A DNA stretch of 22,419 nt, taken from contig CAMHMW010000013.1 in NCBI GenBank assembly GCA_946186335.1, positions 1-22,419 of the forward strand, given 5' to 3'. The DNA is from an uncultured Candidatus Melainabacteria bacterium (lineage in GTDB: Bacteria; Cyanobacteriota; Vampirovibrionia; Gastranaerophilales; Gastranaerophilaceae). Below the pieces are notes generated by a model. That model ran no database searches, was not told the DNA's origin, and saw only the letters and a program-made list of their open reading frames with translations. Below, piece by piece: positions 1 through 8,804 of the stretch. The translations under genes and the position numbers were made by a program. Within the stretch, counting starts at the first letter, position 1. Each line of letters begins with the position of its first letter.

Positions 1-296
1 ACCATATCAGGTTCATACCAATCATCAGCATCGCAAAACATCAGATAGTCACCGCACACTTTTGAAATTGCAAAATTTCTTGTGAATGCAGGTCCGTGAT
101 TTCCCTGCGTATAGGCTTTTATTCTTTCATCTTTTGAAGCATACCGGTTTAAAATTTCATAAGAGGAATCTTTTGAACCGTCATCCACGCATATCGCTTC
201 AAAATCATTGTATGTCTGATTTAAAATTGCGTCTAAACATCTTGGCAGAGTTTTTTCCGCATTATAAACAGGGATAATTATACTAACTTTTGCCAC
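1..296 (-). CDS. Glycosyltransferase family 2, N-terminal part (runs off the left edge)
   Basis: The reverse strand opens with GTG at 294-296 and reads VAKVSIIIPVYNAEKTL, the classic start of a GT-A fold family 2 glycosyltransferase. The nucleotide-binding CVDDGS follows around residues 38-43, and FCDADDW, carrying the DxD-type metal/sugar-nucleotide site, around residues 84-90. Such enzymes move a sugar from a nucleotide donor to a growing surface glycan on the cytoplasmic face of the inner membrane. The start is fixed by an in-frame TGA two codons upstream and by AAGGGG six bases before GTG. About 98 codons are visible; the catalytic base region and C-terminus are outside the window. Acceptor and sugar cannot be told from this part. 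The glycan genes at 18.9-21.4 kb suggest a role in cell-surface polysaccharide. Confidence 0.85.
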   Translation of the reverse strand, partial: MAKVSIIIPVYNAEKTLPRCLDAILNQTYNDFEAICVDDGSKDSSYEILNRYASKDERIKAYTQGNHGPAFTRNFAISKVCGDYLMFCDADDWYEPDM

Positions 297-387
297 AGGT
301 CACCCCTTCGAGAAAAGTCAGTAAATATAAAATTTTCCTTATATACCCCACGCCTGCAAATACAAGGGCTTTCGGGCTTTTGTGCAT
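283..387 (-). CDS. Possible 34-residue ORF overlapping the glycosyltransferase start
   Basis: On the reverse strand an ATG at 385-387 sits six bases after AGGAAG, a good ribosome-binding site at good spacing. It opens a 34-codon frame starting MHKSPKALVFAGVGYIRK, with a hydrophobic middle, and ending TAG at 283-285. The frame overlaps the glycosyltransferase GTG by 14 bases in a different frame. It could be a small membrane peptide, or a leader whose translation is coupled to the glycosyltransferase. A chance ORF in AT-rich leader DNA is equally possible. I recognise no family. Confidence 0.25.
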   Translation of the reverse strand: MHKSPKALVFAGVGYIRKILYLLTFLEGVTCGKS

Positions 388-452
388 AATATACTTCCTG
401 CTACTTTATTCCTTTTTTTATTTTAAACAAAAAACAGGTATTTACAAACGGA

Positions 453-1238
453 CTACAATTTTAAAAATATTCCCTTATATATTTCAGCCATTCTGAAACG
501 CAATAAGCCGTTAAAACGGGAATCGGGATCGGTAATAAATCGTCCTCCTCTTTTCAGTATCCTCATTATATTTTCCATTGTATCATATATGACATAACAG
601 TTATCAATATAGCCAAGAGTGTTATTAATTGATATTAAATTAAAACTTTCGGAGGGCATTTTACTTACAGCCTCCTGTACCCTTGTTTCCCAGTGAGATT
701 TGGTAACATCGTTATATGTTTTTTTAAGGAAATTAAAAATTTCGTCTTTTACACGATATTTCTGCCAGACAGGCAACCCTATTTTGCTGCCGTCATCCGT
801 TACAAAACTGTTTTTTGCAAAACGGGGCGGGAAATTACAATCAAAAAACGAATGTTCAAACAAAACTTTATCATCAGGTTTTGACTGCAAATCAACTATA
901 TGCAAATCCATAACATCGTCTAACTGCTTATCTTTTATCAGAGATTTAATAACTGCAAGATCAGAAAACGGCTCCTGAGATTCCCCGATACCTGCAATCA
1001 GCATTTGTTTCTTTTCGGAACCATCGGCATTCAAAAAAGTCATATCCAGCGCTTTTATAACATCTGCATATTCCTCATCGGGAGTGCCTACATATCTGCC
1101 CCTTCTGAAATAACTTGATGATGTTACGGGTAAATCATATTTTTCTTTCAGAATTTCAAAATCCCTGTGAGCCTTAAAGGAAACAGGTTTGATATACCGA
1201 TTGGGATTACATGTATAGTTGAGAAAACGAACTTCCAT
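453..1238 (-). CDS. CheR-like SAM-dependent methyltransferase homologue with N-terminal tag
   Basis: 261 residues, clearly paralogous to the gene at 21475-22335. Motifs in order: an N-terminal tag with SFKAH (20-24); YFRRG (43-47), resembling the FFR motif of CheR; GIGESQEPFS (83-92), resembling the SAM-site GEEPYS of CheR; IVDLQS (114-119), at the place of the CheR acidic ribose-binding strand; YRVKDEIFNFL (161-171); ISINNTLGYI (202-211), resembling the CheR RNVLIYF strand; and MRILKRGGRFITDP (225-238), the usual C-terminal methyltransferase strand. CheR proteins methylate chemoreceptor glutamates, but no che genes or receptors lie nearby and the helical N-terminal domain of CheR is missing, so the substrate is unknown. 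No clear ribosome-binding site precedes the ATG. It lies 46 bases after the 1285-1740 gene on the same strand and is probably co-transcribed. Paralogy is certain; the CheR relationship is inferred from motif order. Confidence 0.7.
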   Translation of the reverse strand: MEVRFLNYTCNPNRYIKPVSFKAHRDFEILKEKYDLPVTSSSYFRRGRYVGTPDEEYADVIKALDMTFLNADGSEKKQMLIAGIGESQEPFSDLAVIKSLIKDKQLDDVMDLHIVDLQSKPDDKVLFEHSFFDCNFPPRFAKNSFVTDDGSKIGLPVWQKYRVKDEIFNFLKKTYNDVTKSHWETRVQEAVSKMPSESFNLISINNTLGYIDNCYVIYDTMENIMRILKRGGRFITDPDSRFNGLLRFRMAEIYKGIFLKL

Positions 1239-1284
1239 AGGATGTATAAAAACCGAAAATAAATATTTTTGTCATGATAAAAAA

Positions 1285-1740
1285 CTATAATTTGGGTTTA
1301 AATTCATCTCTTGGTACGTAATCGTGCCGCATTTGGGTAAATCTCAACTCAACCTCAAACTGATTTGTGTTCTCAACATTTTTTACCATTTGTTCATAGG
1401 CATCCAAATCAACAAGGGCATTATCAGCATCCGAAAATTTTAAACTCGGCAGCAAATGCTTATAATTTGAAAACGGATTTTCCAAAAATACTTCATATTC
1501 GTTTCTGTCTTTCATCCTGAAATTCAAAACCGTTGAATCGGAATATTTTTCCATTTTTGCCGTCAATCTGTCAGCCAAATTACCCGTTTTTATTAATTCA
1601 TCTCCTGATGCGGAAACATATTTAATTAAACGGTTCGGCAGTTTTGTTATAAACTGGTTCACTTCTTTGTAGTTAACAGAACCCGTAAATTTTTGATTAT
1701 TATTATAATTTGAATAAGTCTGAACTGAATTTACACGCAT
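1285..1740 (-). CDS. Tagged protein of unknown function (151 aa)
   Basis: The frame is open to 1803, but the best start is the ATG at 1738-1740, preceded by AAGAGG at about seven bases. It gives a protein beginning MRVNSVQTYSNYNNNQKFTG. This start carries the N-terminal tag (hydrophobic positions 3 and 6, then N/Q/Y-rich residues, then F18-T-G) seen in three other proteins here, which supports it over the longer frame. The rest is a charged, soluble-looking domain with no membrane segment and no motif I recognise; the C-terminus is basic (FKPKL). It is divergent from the RND operon across 148 bases and upstream of the CheR-like gene, so those two may form an operon. Function unknown. Confidence 0.7.
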   Translation of the reverse strand: MRVNSVQTYSNYNNNQKFTGSVNYKEVNQFITKLPNRLIKYVSASGDELIKTGNLADRLTAKMEKYSDSTVLNFRMKDRNEYEVFLENPFSNYKHLLPSLKFSDADNALVDLDAYEQMVKNVENTNQFEVELRFTQMRHDYVPRDEFKPKL

Positions 1741-1888
1741 ATCATACCTCTTATGAAACAAAATATTATCATAAACAAAGACCGCAGAATATTTAGTTTG
1801 CAAAAATTTTTAAGTAATATTAATATCCTATAGATTTTAAAATTTCATGTTAAGATAATTATGGAAAATCAAGATAGGAATAAGAAGT

Positions 1889-3082
1889 ATGAAAATAGAT
1901 TTTAAATCAAAACAAACAAAAACCATTATAATAATACTGTGTGTGATTTTAATACCAATATTGTTTAATCAGGCAAAAAGTCTGATTGCGGGTATTAAAT
2001 ATTCAATTATGATGAGTCAGCCAAAAACTGTAGAAGTTGCAAAACCGATATCAAAGGAAATTTATCCTGAATACAACACAACCGGTCGTATTGAGGCTCA
2101 TAAATCAGTAGATATCATTGCTCGTGTCAGCGGTTGGCTTCAGGAAAGATATTTTCAGGAGGGTGATACAGTTAAAAAAGGGCAAAAACTTTTCCTGATT
2201 GAGCCTGATGAATATGCGCTTGCTGCAAAAAGTGCAAGAGCAACAGTAAATGAAAATACTGCGGTTTATAAAAATTCCGAAGTAGATTTAAAAAGGGCAA
2301 CCGAACTTTTTAAAGAAGACTTAGTCAGTCGTGAATATTACGATAACGCCCTGACTGACAGAAATAAATATCGTGCCGCTTTGGATGGCTCTGTTGCAGA
2401 GTTAAAAAAAGCAAATTTGAACTTAAGTTATACAAATATAACTTCTCCAATGGACGGCAGAATCGGGAAAGCAAATGTTTCTGTCGGAAATTATGTTACA
2501 CCGTCAAGCGGAGTTATAGCACAGATTTATACAACAAACCCTATGAAGGTTATATTCCCTGTAAAAAGCGGCGATTACATAGAGCTTAAGAAATATTTTA
2601 AAGAAAAAAAGAACGAAAACCCGAGTCTTGATAATTCTGTTTCCATAATTTTGGGTCTTGCTGACGGTACGACTTATGAAAAAGAAGGTAAGATTGAATT
2701 TGTAGATAATAAAGTTGATGAAACAACAGGTACGGTTACATTGAGAGCGGTATTTGAAAACCCTGATGAATTATTGGTTCCCGGCGACTATGTTAATGTA
2801 ACTATTCGTATTAATAAGGCAATGCCTGTAATGTTGATTCCTCAATCTGCAACAAAAACTGATGTTGGTACAGGTTATTATGTTTGGGTCGTAAAAGACG
2901 GAAAGACACTTAAAAAGGATATTGTTGTTAACGAAAACTATGATAACAACTGGATTGTAGAAAGCGGTCTTGATTATAATGATGAAGTTATTATGAAAGG
3001 TATTCAGAATATCTATAAATCAGGTCAGCCTGTAAAAACTACAAAGTATGTTCCGGAAAAAGAAACCAAAAAGAAAAATTAA
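1889..3082 (+). CDS. RND efflux periplasmic adaptor subunit (HlyD/AcrA family)
   Basis: 397 residues. A membrane anchor lies at about residues 10-30; there is no lipobox cysteine, so it is membrane-anchored rather than a lipoprotein like E. coli AcrA. The first half of the lipoyl domain (GRIEAHKSVDIIARVSG, then GDTVKKGQKLFLIEPDEY) is at about 66-110. A coiled-coil hairpin (RATELFKEDLVSREYYDNAL region) follows, then the second lipoyl half (LNLSYTNITSPMDGRIGKA) and the beta-barrel and membrane-proximal regions (TGTVTLRAVFENPDELLVPGDYV). The adaptor bridges the inner-membrane pump to the outer-membrane channel in the periplasm. It is first in a tight operon: pump 32 bases downstream, then the TolC-like channel, the textbook order. 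No TetR- or two-component-type regulator is adjacent, so control is not evident. Substrate cannot be inferred. Confidence 0.93.
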   Translation: MKIDFKSKQTKTIIIILCVILIPILFNQAKSLIAGIKYSIMMSQPKTVEVAKPISKEIYPEYNTTGRIEAHKSVDIIARVSGWLQERYFQEGDTVKKGQKLFLIEPDEYALAAKSARATVNENTAVYKNSEVDLKRATELFKEDLVSREYYDNALTDRNKYRAALDGSVAELKKANLNLSYTNITSPMDGRIGKANVSVGNYVTPSSGVIAQIYTTNPMKVIFPVKSGDYIELKKYFKEKKNENPSLDNSVSIILGLADGTTYEKEGKIEFVDNKVDETTGTVTLRAVFENPDELLVPGDYVNVTIRINKAMPVMLIPQSATKTDVGTGYYVWVVKDGKTLKKDIVVNENYDNNWIVESGLDYNDEVIMKGIQNIYKSGQPVKTTKYVPEKETKKKN

Positions 3083-3114
3083 TATATTTATTTAATAAAT
3101 AAAAAGGGATTAGA

Positions 3115-6100
3115 ATGGCTATTAATAAAGACGATTTATATTTTTTCATAAAAAAACCGAGATTTTCAGTTGTAATATCTGCACTGATTGTTATATTAGG
3201 TTTACTTTCACTGTTTGGTTTGCAACAGGAAAAATATCCTAATATTACGCCGCCGCAGGTTACAATATCAGCAAGTTATCCGGGTGCAAGTGCCGAAGTT
3301 ATAGAATCCTCTATTGCATCTTTACTGGAAACACAGTTAAACGGTGTTAAAGATATGCTCTATATGAATTCTACCAGTTATGACGGAGCATATACATTAA
3401 ATATATTTTTCAAAACCGGTACCAATAATGATTTGAATTTGATGAATGTTCAAAATAAACTTCAACAGGTTCAGTCAATGCTTCCGCAAGAGGTTATTCA
3501 ACAGGGGATTACAGCCGAAAATCAGGTCAGCGGTGTTGGTGCGATAATACTTAATTTATCATCCGAAGACGATTCTTGGAATCAATTGGATTTAACAAAC
3601 TATGCAAACATATATGTAAAAGATGCCATAAAAAGAATAAGCGGTGTCGGTGCCGTTAACGTATTCGGTGCTGATGATTACAGTATGAGAATTTGGCTTG
3701 ACCCCGCAAAACTTGCAAGTTATAAAGTAACGGTATCCGAAATCCAAAACGCAGTAAGAAATCAAAATGCTCAAATTTCAACAGGGGCATTAGGTGATGA
3801 ACCGTCTTTATCAAAGCCGAGTTTAAAATTATCTTTACTTACAAAAGGCAGATTATCAACGGTTGAAGAATTTGAAAATATTGTAGTCCGTTCAAATCCG
3901 AACGGTTCAAGAATTAAGCTCAAAGACCTGGCAAGAGTTGAATTAGGTGCTAAATCTTATTCAAAATTCGGATTGATAGCAGGAAAACCGGGAGCTTTAA
4001 TTCAGGTTATGCCATTACCGGGAGCGAATACAGTTGATATTGTTAATAATGTACATAAGGAAATGGATAAATTATCCAGAACTCTGCCGGATTCACTCAA
4101 AATTGATACAATGATGGATAGTGCGGTTTTTATTACAGAATCAATGAATGAAGTTGAGTTTACAATTATTTTAACTTCACTTATTGTAATTTTAATTATA
4201 TTTGTATTCTTAGGTGATTTTAAAGCAACATTAATTCCTTGTGTAACAATTCCGGTATCTCTTATTGGAACATTCATAGCGCTTAAATTATTAGGTATGT
4301 CATTAAACCTTTTGACCTTGTTCGCACTCGTTCTTGCCGTTGCTGTCGTTGTTGATGATGCTATTGTTGTTATAGAAAATGTTAAACGGCACATTGAAAA
4401 CGGTAAATCAGCAATTGAAGCAACACAAATTACAATGGGAGAAGTTGGCGGTTCATTGGTTGCTATGGCAGCCGTTCTTATGGCGGTATTTGTTCCAATG
4501 TGTTTTATGAGCGGTTTATCAGGAACCATGTATAAACAATTTGCAGTATGTATTGCCGTATCCATTGCAATATCAGCAATCTGTGCATTGTCATTATCTC
4601 CGGCAATGTGTTCTATTTTGCTAAAAAAGACAAAACAAACAAAAGAAATTACGAACAAATATATAAAAATAATTTTGTCATATATCAATATAGGTTTGGA
4701 TTATTTCAACAAATATTTTGATATATTAACAAAATATTATATTGAAATGGTTAAAAAATTCGTATTCAACAAAAAATTAACCATTATTACATACATTGCA
4801 ATTATGTTCTTAATGTTTGGTTTATTTAAAATAATTCCGACAGGGTTTATTCCGGATGAAGATCAAGGATATTTAATAAGTGTGGTAACACTTCCCGACG
4901 GAGCTTCTTTAAACAGAACAGAAGATGTAATGATTAAATTTACCAGGGCAATAGAAGATATTGAAGGTATAGAAAAAGAAAAGATAATTGCTTTTGGCGG
5001 TATGGGACCTTCAAATCAGGGATTTGTAGTAATAAATCTGAAAGAATGGAGCGACAGAAAAGTTAATATATTTGATAAGGTTATCAGATTTATACAAGGA
5101 AAACAAACAGATTTATCTCATAACGGAATATTAGCGGAAATTTATAAAAGAACTGCCGATATAAATGAAGCATCAATTATTACTTTTTCACCTCCGGCAA
5201 TTGACGGTTTGAGTATGTCCGGCGGCTTTGAATACCAATTACTTTCGTTGAATAATGCAAAAGTTCAAGATTTATCAAATTTCGCAAATGAATTTATACA
5301 AAAAGCAAATGCGGATTCAAATTTGGCAAATGTCTATACACAATTTCAAGCAAATGTACCTCAATATATTTTAAATATTGATTATGAGAAAGTTTTAGCA
5401 CAAGATGTTGATATAGCGGAGTTACATAATACTCTCGGCTCAACAGTTTCATATTCATACATAAATGACTTTAATAAAATAGGAAGAATTTTTAGAGTAT
5501 TTATGCAGGCAGAAGGTAATTACAGAGATAAAATTGAAGATTTACAAAGAATATATGTAATGAATACACACGGGAAACCCGTTCCTATATCAACAATGAT
5601 AACAGCAAAACAAATTACGGGTGCTGTGTCAATTACAAGATTTAATCAATTCCGTTCCGTTCAAATTATGGGTACTCAGGCAAACGGCAAAACATCCGGT
5701 GATGCAATGAATGCAATGGAGAAATTGTCGAACAAATCTTTACCTAATGATTATACTTATGCCTGGTCCGGAACTTCCCTACAAGAAAAGGAATCCTCCG
5801 GTCAAACCGGTTTGGTCGTCGGTTTTGCATTGTTATTCGTATATTTGTTCCTCGTAGCATTGTATGAAAGTTATATGATACCTGTTGCGGTACTTTTAAT
5901 ATCACCCGTTGCTATTGTCGGAGCTCTTATCTTCCAATTAATGATGGGGCAGGCACTTGATTTGTATTCTCAAGTCGGATTAATTACTTTAATCGGTTTA
6001 GCAGCAAAGCAATCTATTTTGATTGTTGAATTTGCAAAAGAAGAACATGAAAAGAACGGGTTAACCATTCAGGAAGCAGCCATTCAGGCGGCGGCTTTGA

Positions 6101-6336
6101 GGTTCAGAGCGATAATGATGACGGAAGCGGCATTCATATTAGGTATTTTACCGCTGTTATTCGCATCAGGTGCCGGTGCGAATAGCCGAATTTCCGTTGG
6201 TTCAACAGTAATTGGCGGTATGATTGTTGCCGCAACATTAGGTACTGTTTTAACACCGGCATTTTATGTTATCGTTCAGGAAACGGTAGATAAGTATTTT
6301 AATAACAAAAGAGAGAAAGATGATGAAATTATATAG
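3115..6336 (+). CDS. RND efflux pump inner-membrane transporter (HAE1/AcrB family)
   Basis: 1073 residues, slightly longer than E. coli AcrB. This is a proton-driven trimeric pump that exports hydrophobic or amphiphilic compounds from inner membrane and periplasm. Seen in sequence: N-terminal transmembrane helix with QEKYPNITPPQV; the first large periplasmic porter loop; a helix bundle containing VVVDDAIVVIENV, with the proton-relay pair D414/D415; a second half repeating this plan; and the relay partners K965 (in GLAAKQSILIVEF) and T1003 (in MMTEAAFILG). These match AcrB D407/D408/K940/T978, so the pump should be active. AAGGGATTAGA precedes the ATG. The end overlaps the next gene by 17 bases, suggesting translational coupling. 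RND pumps are named by substrate only after testing, so I give no symbol. Confidence 0.95.
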   Translation: MAINKDDLYFFIKKPRFSVVISALIVILGLLSLFGLQQEKYPNITPPQVTISASYPGASAEVIESSIASLLETQLNGVKDMLYMNSTSYDGAYTLNIFFKTGTNNDLNLMNVQNKLQQVQSMLPQEVIQQGITAENQVSGVGAIILNLSSEDDSWNQLDLTNYANIYVKDAIKRISGVGAVNVFGADDYSMRIWLDPAKLASYKVTVSEIQNAVRNQNAQISTGALGDEPSLSKPSLKLSLLTKGRLSTVEEFENIVVRSNPNGSRIKLKDLARVELGAKSYSKFGLIAGKPGALIQVMPLPGANTVDIVNNVHKEMDKLSRTLPDSLKIDTMMDSAVFITESMNEVEFTIILTSLIVILIIFVFLGDFKATLIPCVTIPVSLIGTFIALKLLGMSLNLLTLFALVLAVAVVVDDAIVVIENVKRHIENGKSAIEATQITMGEVGGSLVAMAAVLMAVFVPMCFMSGLSGTMYKQFAVCIAVSIAISAICALSLSPAMCSILLKKTKQTKEITNKYIKIILSYINIGLDYFNKYFDILTKYYIEMVKKFVFNKKLTIITYIAIMFLMFGLFKIIPTGFIPDEDQGYLISVVTLPDGASLNRTEDVMIKFTRAIEDIEGIEKEKIIAFGGMGPSNQGFVVINLKEWSDRKVNIFDKVIRFIQGKQTDLSHNGILAEIYKRTADINEASIITFSPPAIDGLSMSGGFEYQLLSLNNAKVQDLSNFANEFIQKANADSNLANVYTQFQANVPQYILNIDYEKVLAQDVDIAELHNTLGSTVSYSYINDFNKIGRIFRVFMQAEGNYRDKIEDLQRIYVMNTHGKPVPISTMITAKQITGAVSITRFNQFRSVQIMGTQANGKTSGDAMNAMEKLSNKSLPNDYTYAWSGTSLQEKESSGQTGLVVGFALLFVYLFLVALYESYMIPVAVLLISPVAIVGALIFQLMMGQALDLYSQVGLITLIGLAAKQSILIVEFAKEEHEKNGLTIQEAAIQAAALRFRAIMMTEAAFILGILPLLFASGAGANSRISVGSTVIGGMIVAATLGTVLTPAFYVIVQETVDKYFNNKREKDDEII

Positions 6337-7705
6337 AAAGAATATTTTAATTTTAGTTTTGTTTGTTACCCTTTTATCGGGACAAATTTGTTATGCAATC
6401 AATGATAAGTCAAAAGCTGCAAAAAACAATGTAAAAATTGAATACACAAATGATATACATTCGGTATTTTCATTAAAGGACTGTGTGGATATTGCAATAG
6501 AACGTAATCCGAGCATAAGGGCTGCGGTTTATAACGAACAGGTTTATAAATCAAAAATCGGACAGGCATGGTCAAACTTTTTCCCTGAGATAAGTGCGGG
6601 AATTGATATTTCAAGATCGAGAAACAGATATTCCGGCGACAATGCTCCGTACCAAGGAATGACATACACGATGGGTTATATTCCGAAAGTGTCGGCTGAT
6701 ATGCTGGTTTTTGATTTTGGTAAAACAAAGGCTTCTGCTGATTACGCAAAAAGAGTTTATGAATCTAAAAAAGAAGACACCAAAGAAAATATTAATGATG
6801 TCATATACAATATAAAAACGGCATATTACAATATTCTTTTTGCTCAGGCACAGGTCAAAGTGTATGAAGACACGGTTAAAGATTATGAATTGCAGTTAAG
6901 TCAGGCTGAGGCGTTTTATAAAATAGGTAAAAAGGCAAAAATAGATGTTGTAACCGCCGAATATAATTTGGGAAAAGCCAAATTGAATCTGGTTACGGTC
7001 AGGAATGTTTTACAGGTAGCCTATGTACAACTTTCTCAGATTATGGGGATTCCGGAATATACGAATTATGAACTTTCGGATGAATTAACCCTGAAAGATT
7101 TTGAGGAAACTTTTGAAAATTTAATTAACACTGCTTATGATGTAAGACCTGAACTGGTTTCATCAAAGAAAATCGTTGATGCGGCAAAGATGAATTTAAG
7201 AGCGACAAGGAGAAATTTTACTCCTGATGTGGGAATTTACGGCAGTTATTCAAACGGCAGAGGGGATGAATACAATGTAAGCTCGGGACAGTTAGGTGTC
7301 GGATTAAGTTATTCGGGACTTAACCTGATGAAAGTAAAAAAGCAGGTAGATGAAGCGAAGGCGCAGTATAATAAATCTCTTGCGGATTACGATGATGTAA
7401 AAGACACGATATATCTGAACGTAAAGAAAAATTATCTGGATTTGCTGACGGCGAAAGAATCCATAATTATTGCAAAACTTGCTCTTGATGAGGCAACGGA
7501 ACAATACCGTCAGGTAACAGGAAGATATAAAGCCGGAGTCGGAGATGCAATAGAATTAAAAGATGGTGAAAACACCTATCTGAACGCACGTTTAGATTTC
7601 TATAATGCTATGCTTGATTATAATACAACAGTCGCAAGTCTTGAAAAAGAAGTCGGAGTTCCGCTTGTTCTTTCGGATAGAATAATTCTTGAACCTGAAA
7701 AATAA
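6320..7705 (+). CDS. TolC-family outer-membrane efflux channel
   Basis: 461 residues. A Sec signal peptide is evident (basic MMKLYRKN, hydrophobic ILILVLFVTLLS, likely cleavage after CYA at about residue 26). The mature protein has the two internally homologous halves of the outer-membrane efflux family. FSLKDCVDIAIERNPSIRAA opens the first, and a long alpha-helical hairpin region includes AQAQVKVYEDTVKDYELQLSQ and the repeat-like DVVTAEYNLGKAKLNLV. The second half has ALDEATEQYRQVTGRYKAGV and LDYNTTVASLEKEVGVPL. It forms the trimeric outer-membrane exit duct for the pump encoded just upstream. Two adjacent ATGs (6320, 6323) are possible starts; both lie inside the end of the pump gene, after a GAGAGAAAG purine stretch. 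No lipobox is seen, unlike the OprM/NodT lipoprotein branch. Confidence 0.93.
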   Translation: MMKLYRKNILILVLFVTLLSGQICYAINDKSKAAKNNVKIEYTNDIHSVFSLKDCVDIAIERNPSIRAAVYNEQVYKSKIGQAWSNFFPEISAGIDISRSRNRYSGDNAPYQGMTYTMGYIPKVSADMLVFDFGKTKASADYAKRVYESKKEDTKENINDVIYNIKTAYYNILFAQAQVKVYEDTVKDYELQLSQAEAFYKIGKKAKIDVVTAEYNLGKAKLNLVTVRNVLQVAYVQLSQIMGIPEYTNYELSDELTLKDFEETFENLINTAYDVRPELVSSKKIVDAAKMNLRATRRNFTPDVGIYGSYSNGRGDEYNVSSGQLGVGLSYSGLNLMKVKKQVDEAKAQYNKSLADYDDVKDTIYLNVKKNYLDLLTAKESIIIAKLALDEATEQYRQVTGRYKAGVGDAIELKDGENTYLNARLDFYNAMLDYNTTVASLEKEVGVPLVLSDRIILEPEK

Positions 7706-7718
7706 TTAAGAGGTTGCT

Positions 7719-8804
7719 ATGGTTCAGAGCGCATATATTCATATTCCGTTTTGCAAATCAAAATGTCATTATTGTTCGTTTGTATCATATACCGATACAG
7801 GACTTAAAGACGAATACATAAAGGCTTTAATAAATGAAATTAAATATTATTACGAGGGGGATGTTCTGAAAACTCTTTATTTTGGCGGTGGTACACCATC
7901 GCTTTTGTCAATTTCTGATTTTCAGAAGGTTATGCGTAATTTTAAGGTAAGCACTCAGACGGAAATTACCGTTGAATTAAACCCTGATGATGTTGATTAT
8001 GATTATTTGCGTTCGCTTTACGATATTGGAATAAACCGTCTGAGTTTCGGATGCCAGACATTTAATGATGATATTTTGAAAATAATTAATCGCCGTCACA
8101 CCTCAAAACAAGTTCTTGATGCGGTTGAGTTTTCTAAAAAAGCGGGATTTGAAAATATAAGTCTTGATTTTATATACGGACTGCCCGAACAGAGTTGTGA
8201 AATGTTTACGGGAGATTTGGAAAAAGCTGTAAAACTTGATATTCCTCATATTTCTCTTTACGGGTTAACTCTTGAAAAAGGCTGTTACTTTTACGAATAC
8301 TGCAATTTTGAAACGGATGATGATGAACAGGCGCAAATGTATTTGAGTGCGGTTGAAACTTTGACAAATAACGGTTTTGAACACTATGAAATAAGTAATT
8401 TTGCAAAGCCTGATTATTATTCAAGGCATAATATGAATTACTGGGACAACGGTGAATATTACGGCTTCGGAGTTGCTGCACACGGGTACAAGAACCGTGC
8501 CAGATACGGTAACAAAACGGATTTGAAAGAGTATCTTGAGAATCCGACAGAACACGAGGGTGAAAAATTTGTAACCGATACCCAAATGCTTGAAGAAGAA
8601 ATATTCTTGGGGTTCCGCCGTATGTCAGGGATAGATGTTTCGCAGATAAATGCAAAATTTAATATTGATTTTGATGAAGAATACAACGAAATTCTGAAAA
8701 AATATGAGGGGATGAAACTGCTCGTAAAAACCCCAAACGGTTATGCGCTCACAACGAACGGCATTCTTGTAAGTAATGTTATTCTTGCAGATTTTCTATC
8801 CTAA
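7719..8804 (+). CDS. hemW: Radical SAM heme chaperone HemW (HemN-like)
   Basis: 361 residues. The N-terminal YIHIPFCKSKCHYCSF carries the radical-SAM 4Fe-4S cysteines C12, C16 and C19. The residue two after the last Cys is Phe, not the extra Cys of true coproporphyrinogen dehydrogenase HemN, so HemW fits better. LYFGGGTPSLL, LNPDDV, GINRLSFGCQTF, ISLDFIYGLPEQ, HISLYGLTLEKG and YEISNFAKP are the usual family blocks. HemW proteins bind heme and deliver it to respiratory enzymes; older annotations call them anaerobic coproporphyrinogen III oxidase. It starts 13 bases after the TolC-like gene behind AAGAGG, so it is probably the last gene of the efflux operon, a link I would not have predicted. 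Its stop overlaps the convergent purB stop by 9 bases. Confidence 0.9.
   Translation: MVQSAYIHIPFCKSKCHYCSFVSYTDTGLKDEYIKALINEIKYYYEGDVLKTLYFGGGTPSLLSISDFQKVMRNFKVSTQTEITVELNPDDVDYDYLRSLYDIGINRLSFGCQTFNDDILKIINRRHTSKQVLDAVEFSKKAGFENISLDFIYGLPEQSCEMFTGDLEKAVKLDIPHISLYGLTLEKGCYFYEYCNFETDDDEQAQMYLSAVETLTNNGFEHYEISNFAKPDYYSRHNMNYWDNGEYYGFGVAAHGYKNRARYGNKTDLKEYLENPTEHEGEKFVTDTQMLEEEIFLGFRRMSGIDVSQINAKFNIDFDEEYNEILKKYEGMKLLVKTPNGYALTTNGILVSNVILADFLS

Noticed and set aside
1741..1803. Upstream extension of the 1285-1740 gene by 21 codons
   Set aside because: The internal ATG has AAGAGG at good spacing and yields the shared N-terminal tag; the extension has neither.
4002..4688. 228-codon open frame on the minus strand inside the RND pump gene
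   Set aside because: It is antisense to the conserved pump core (including the DD proton-relay helix), reads as threonine/isoleucine-rich low-complexity sequence and has no ribosome-binding site.
8206..8686. 149- and 75-codon minus-strand frames inside hemW
   Set aside because: Antisense to conserved HemW blocks; two overlapping frames with no family features.
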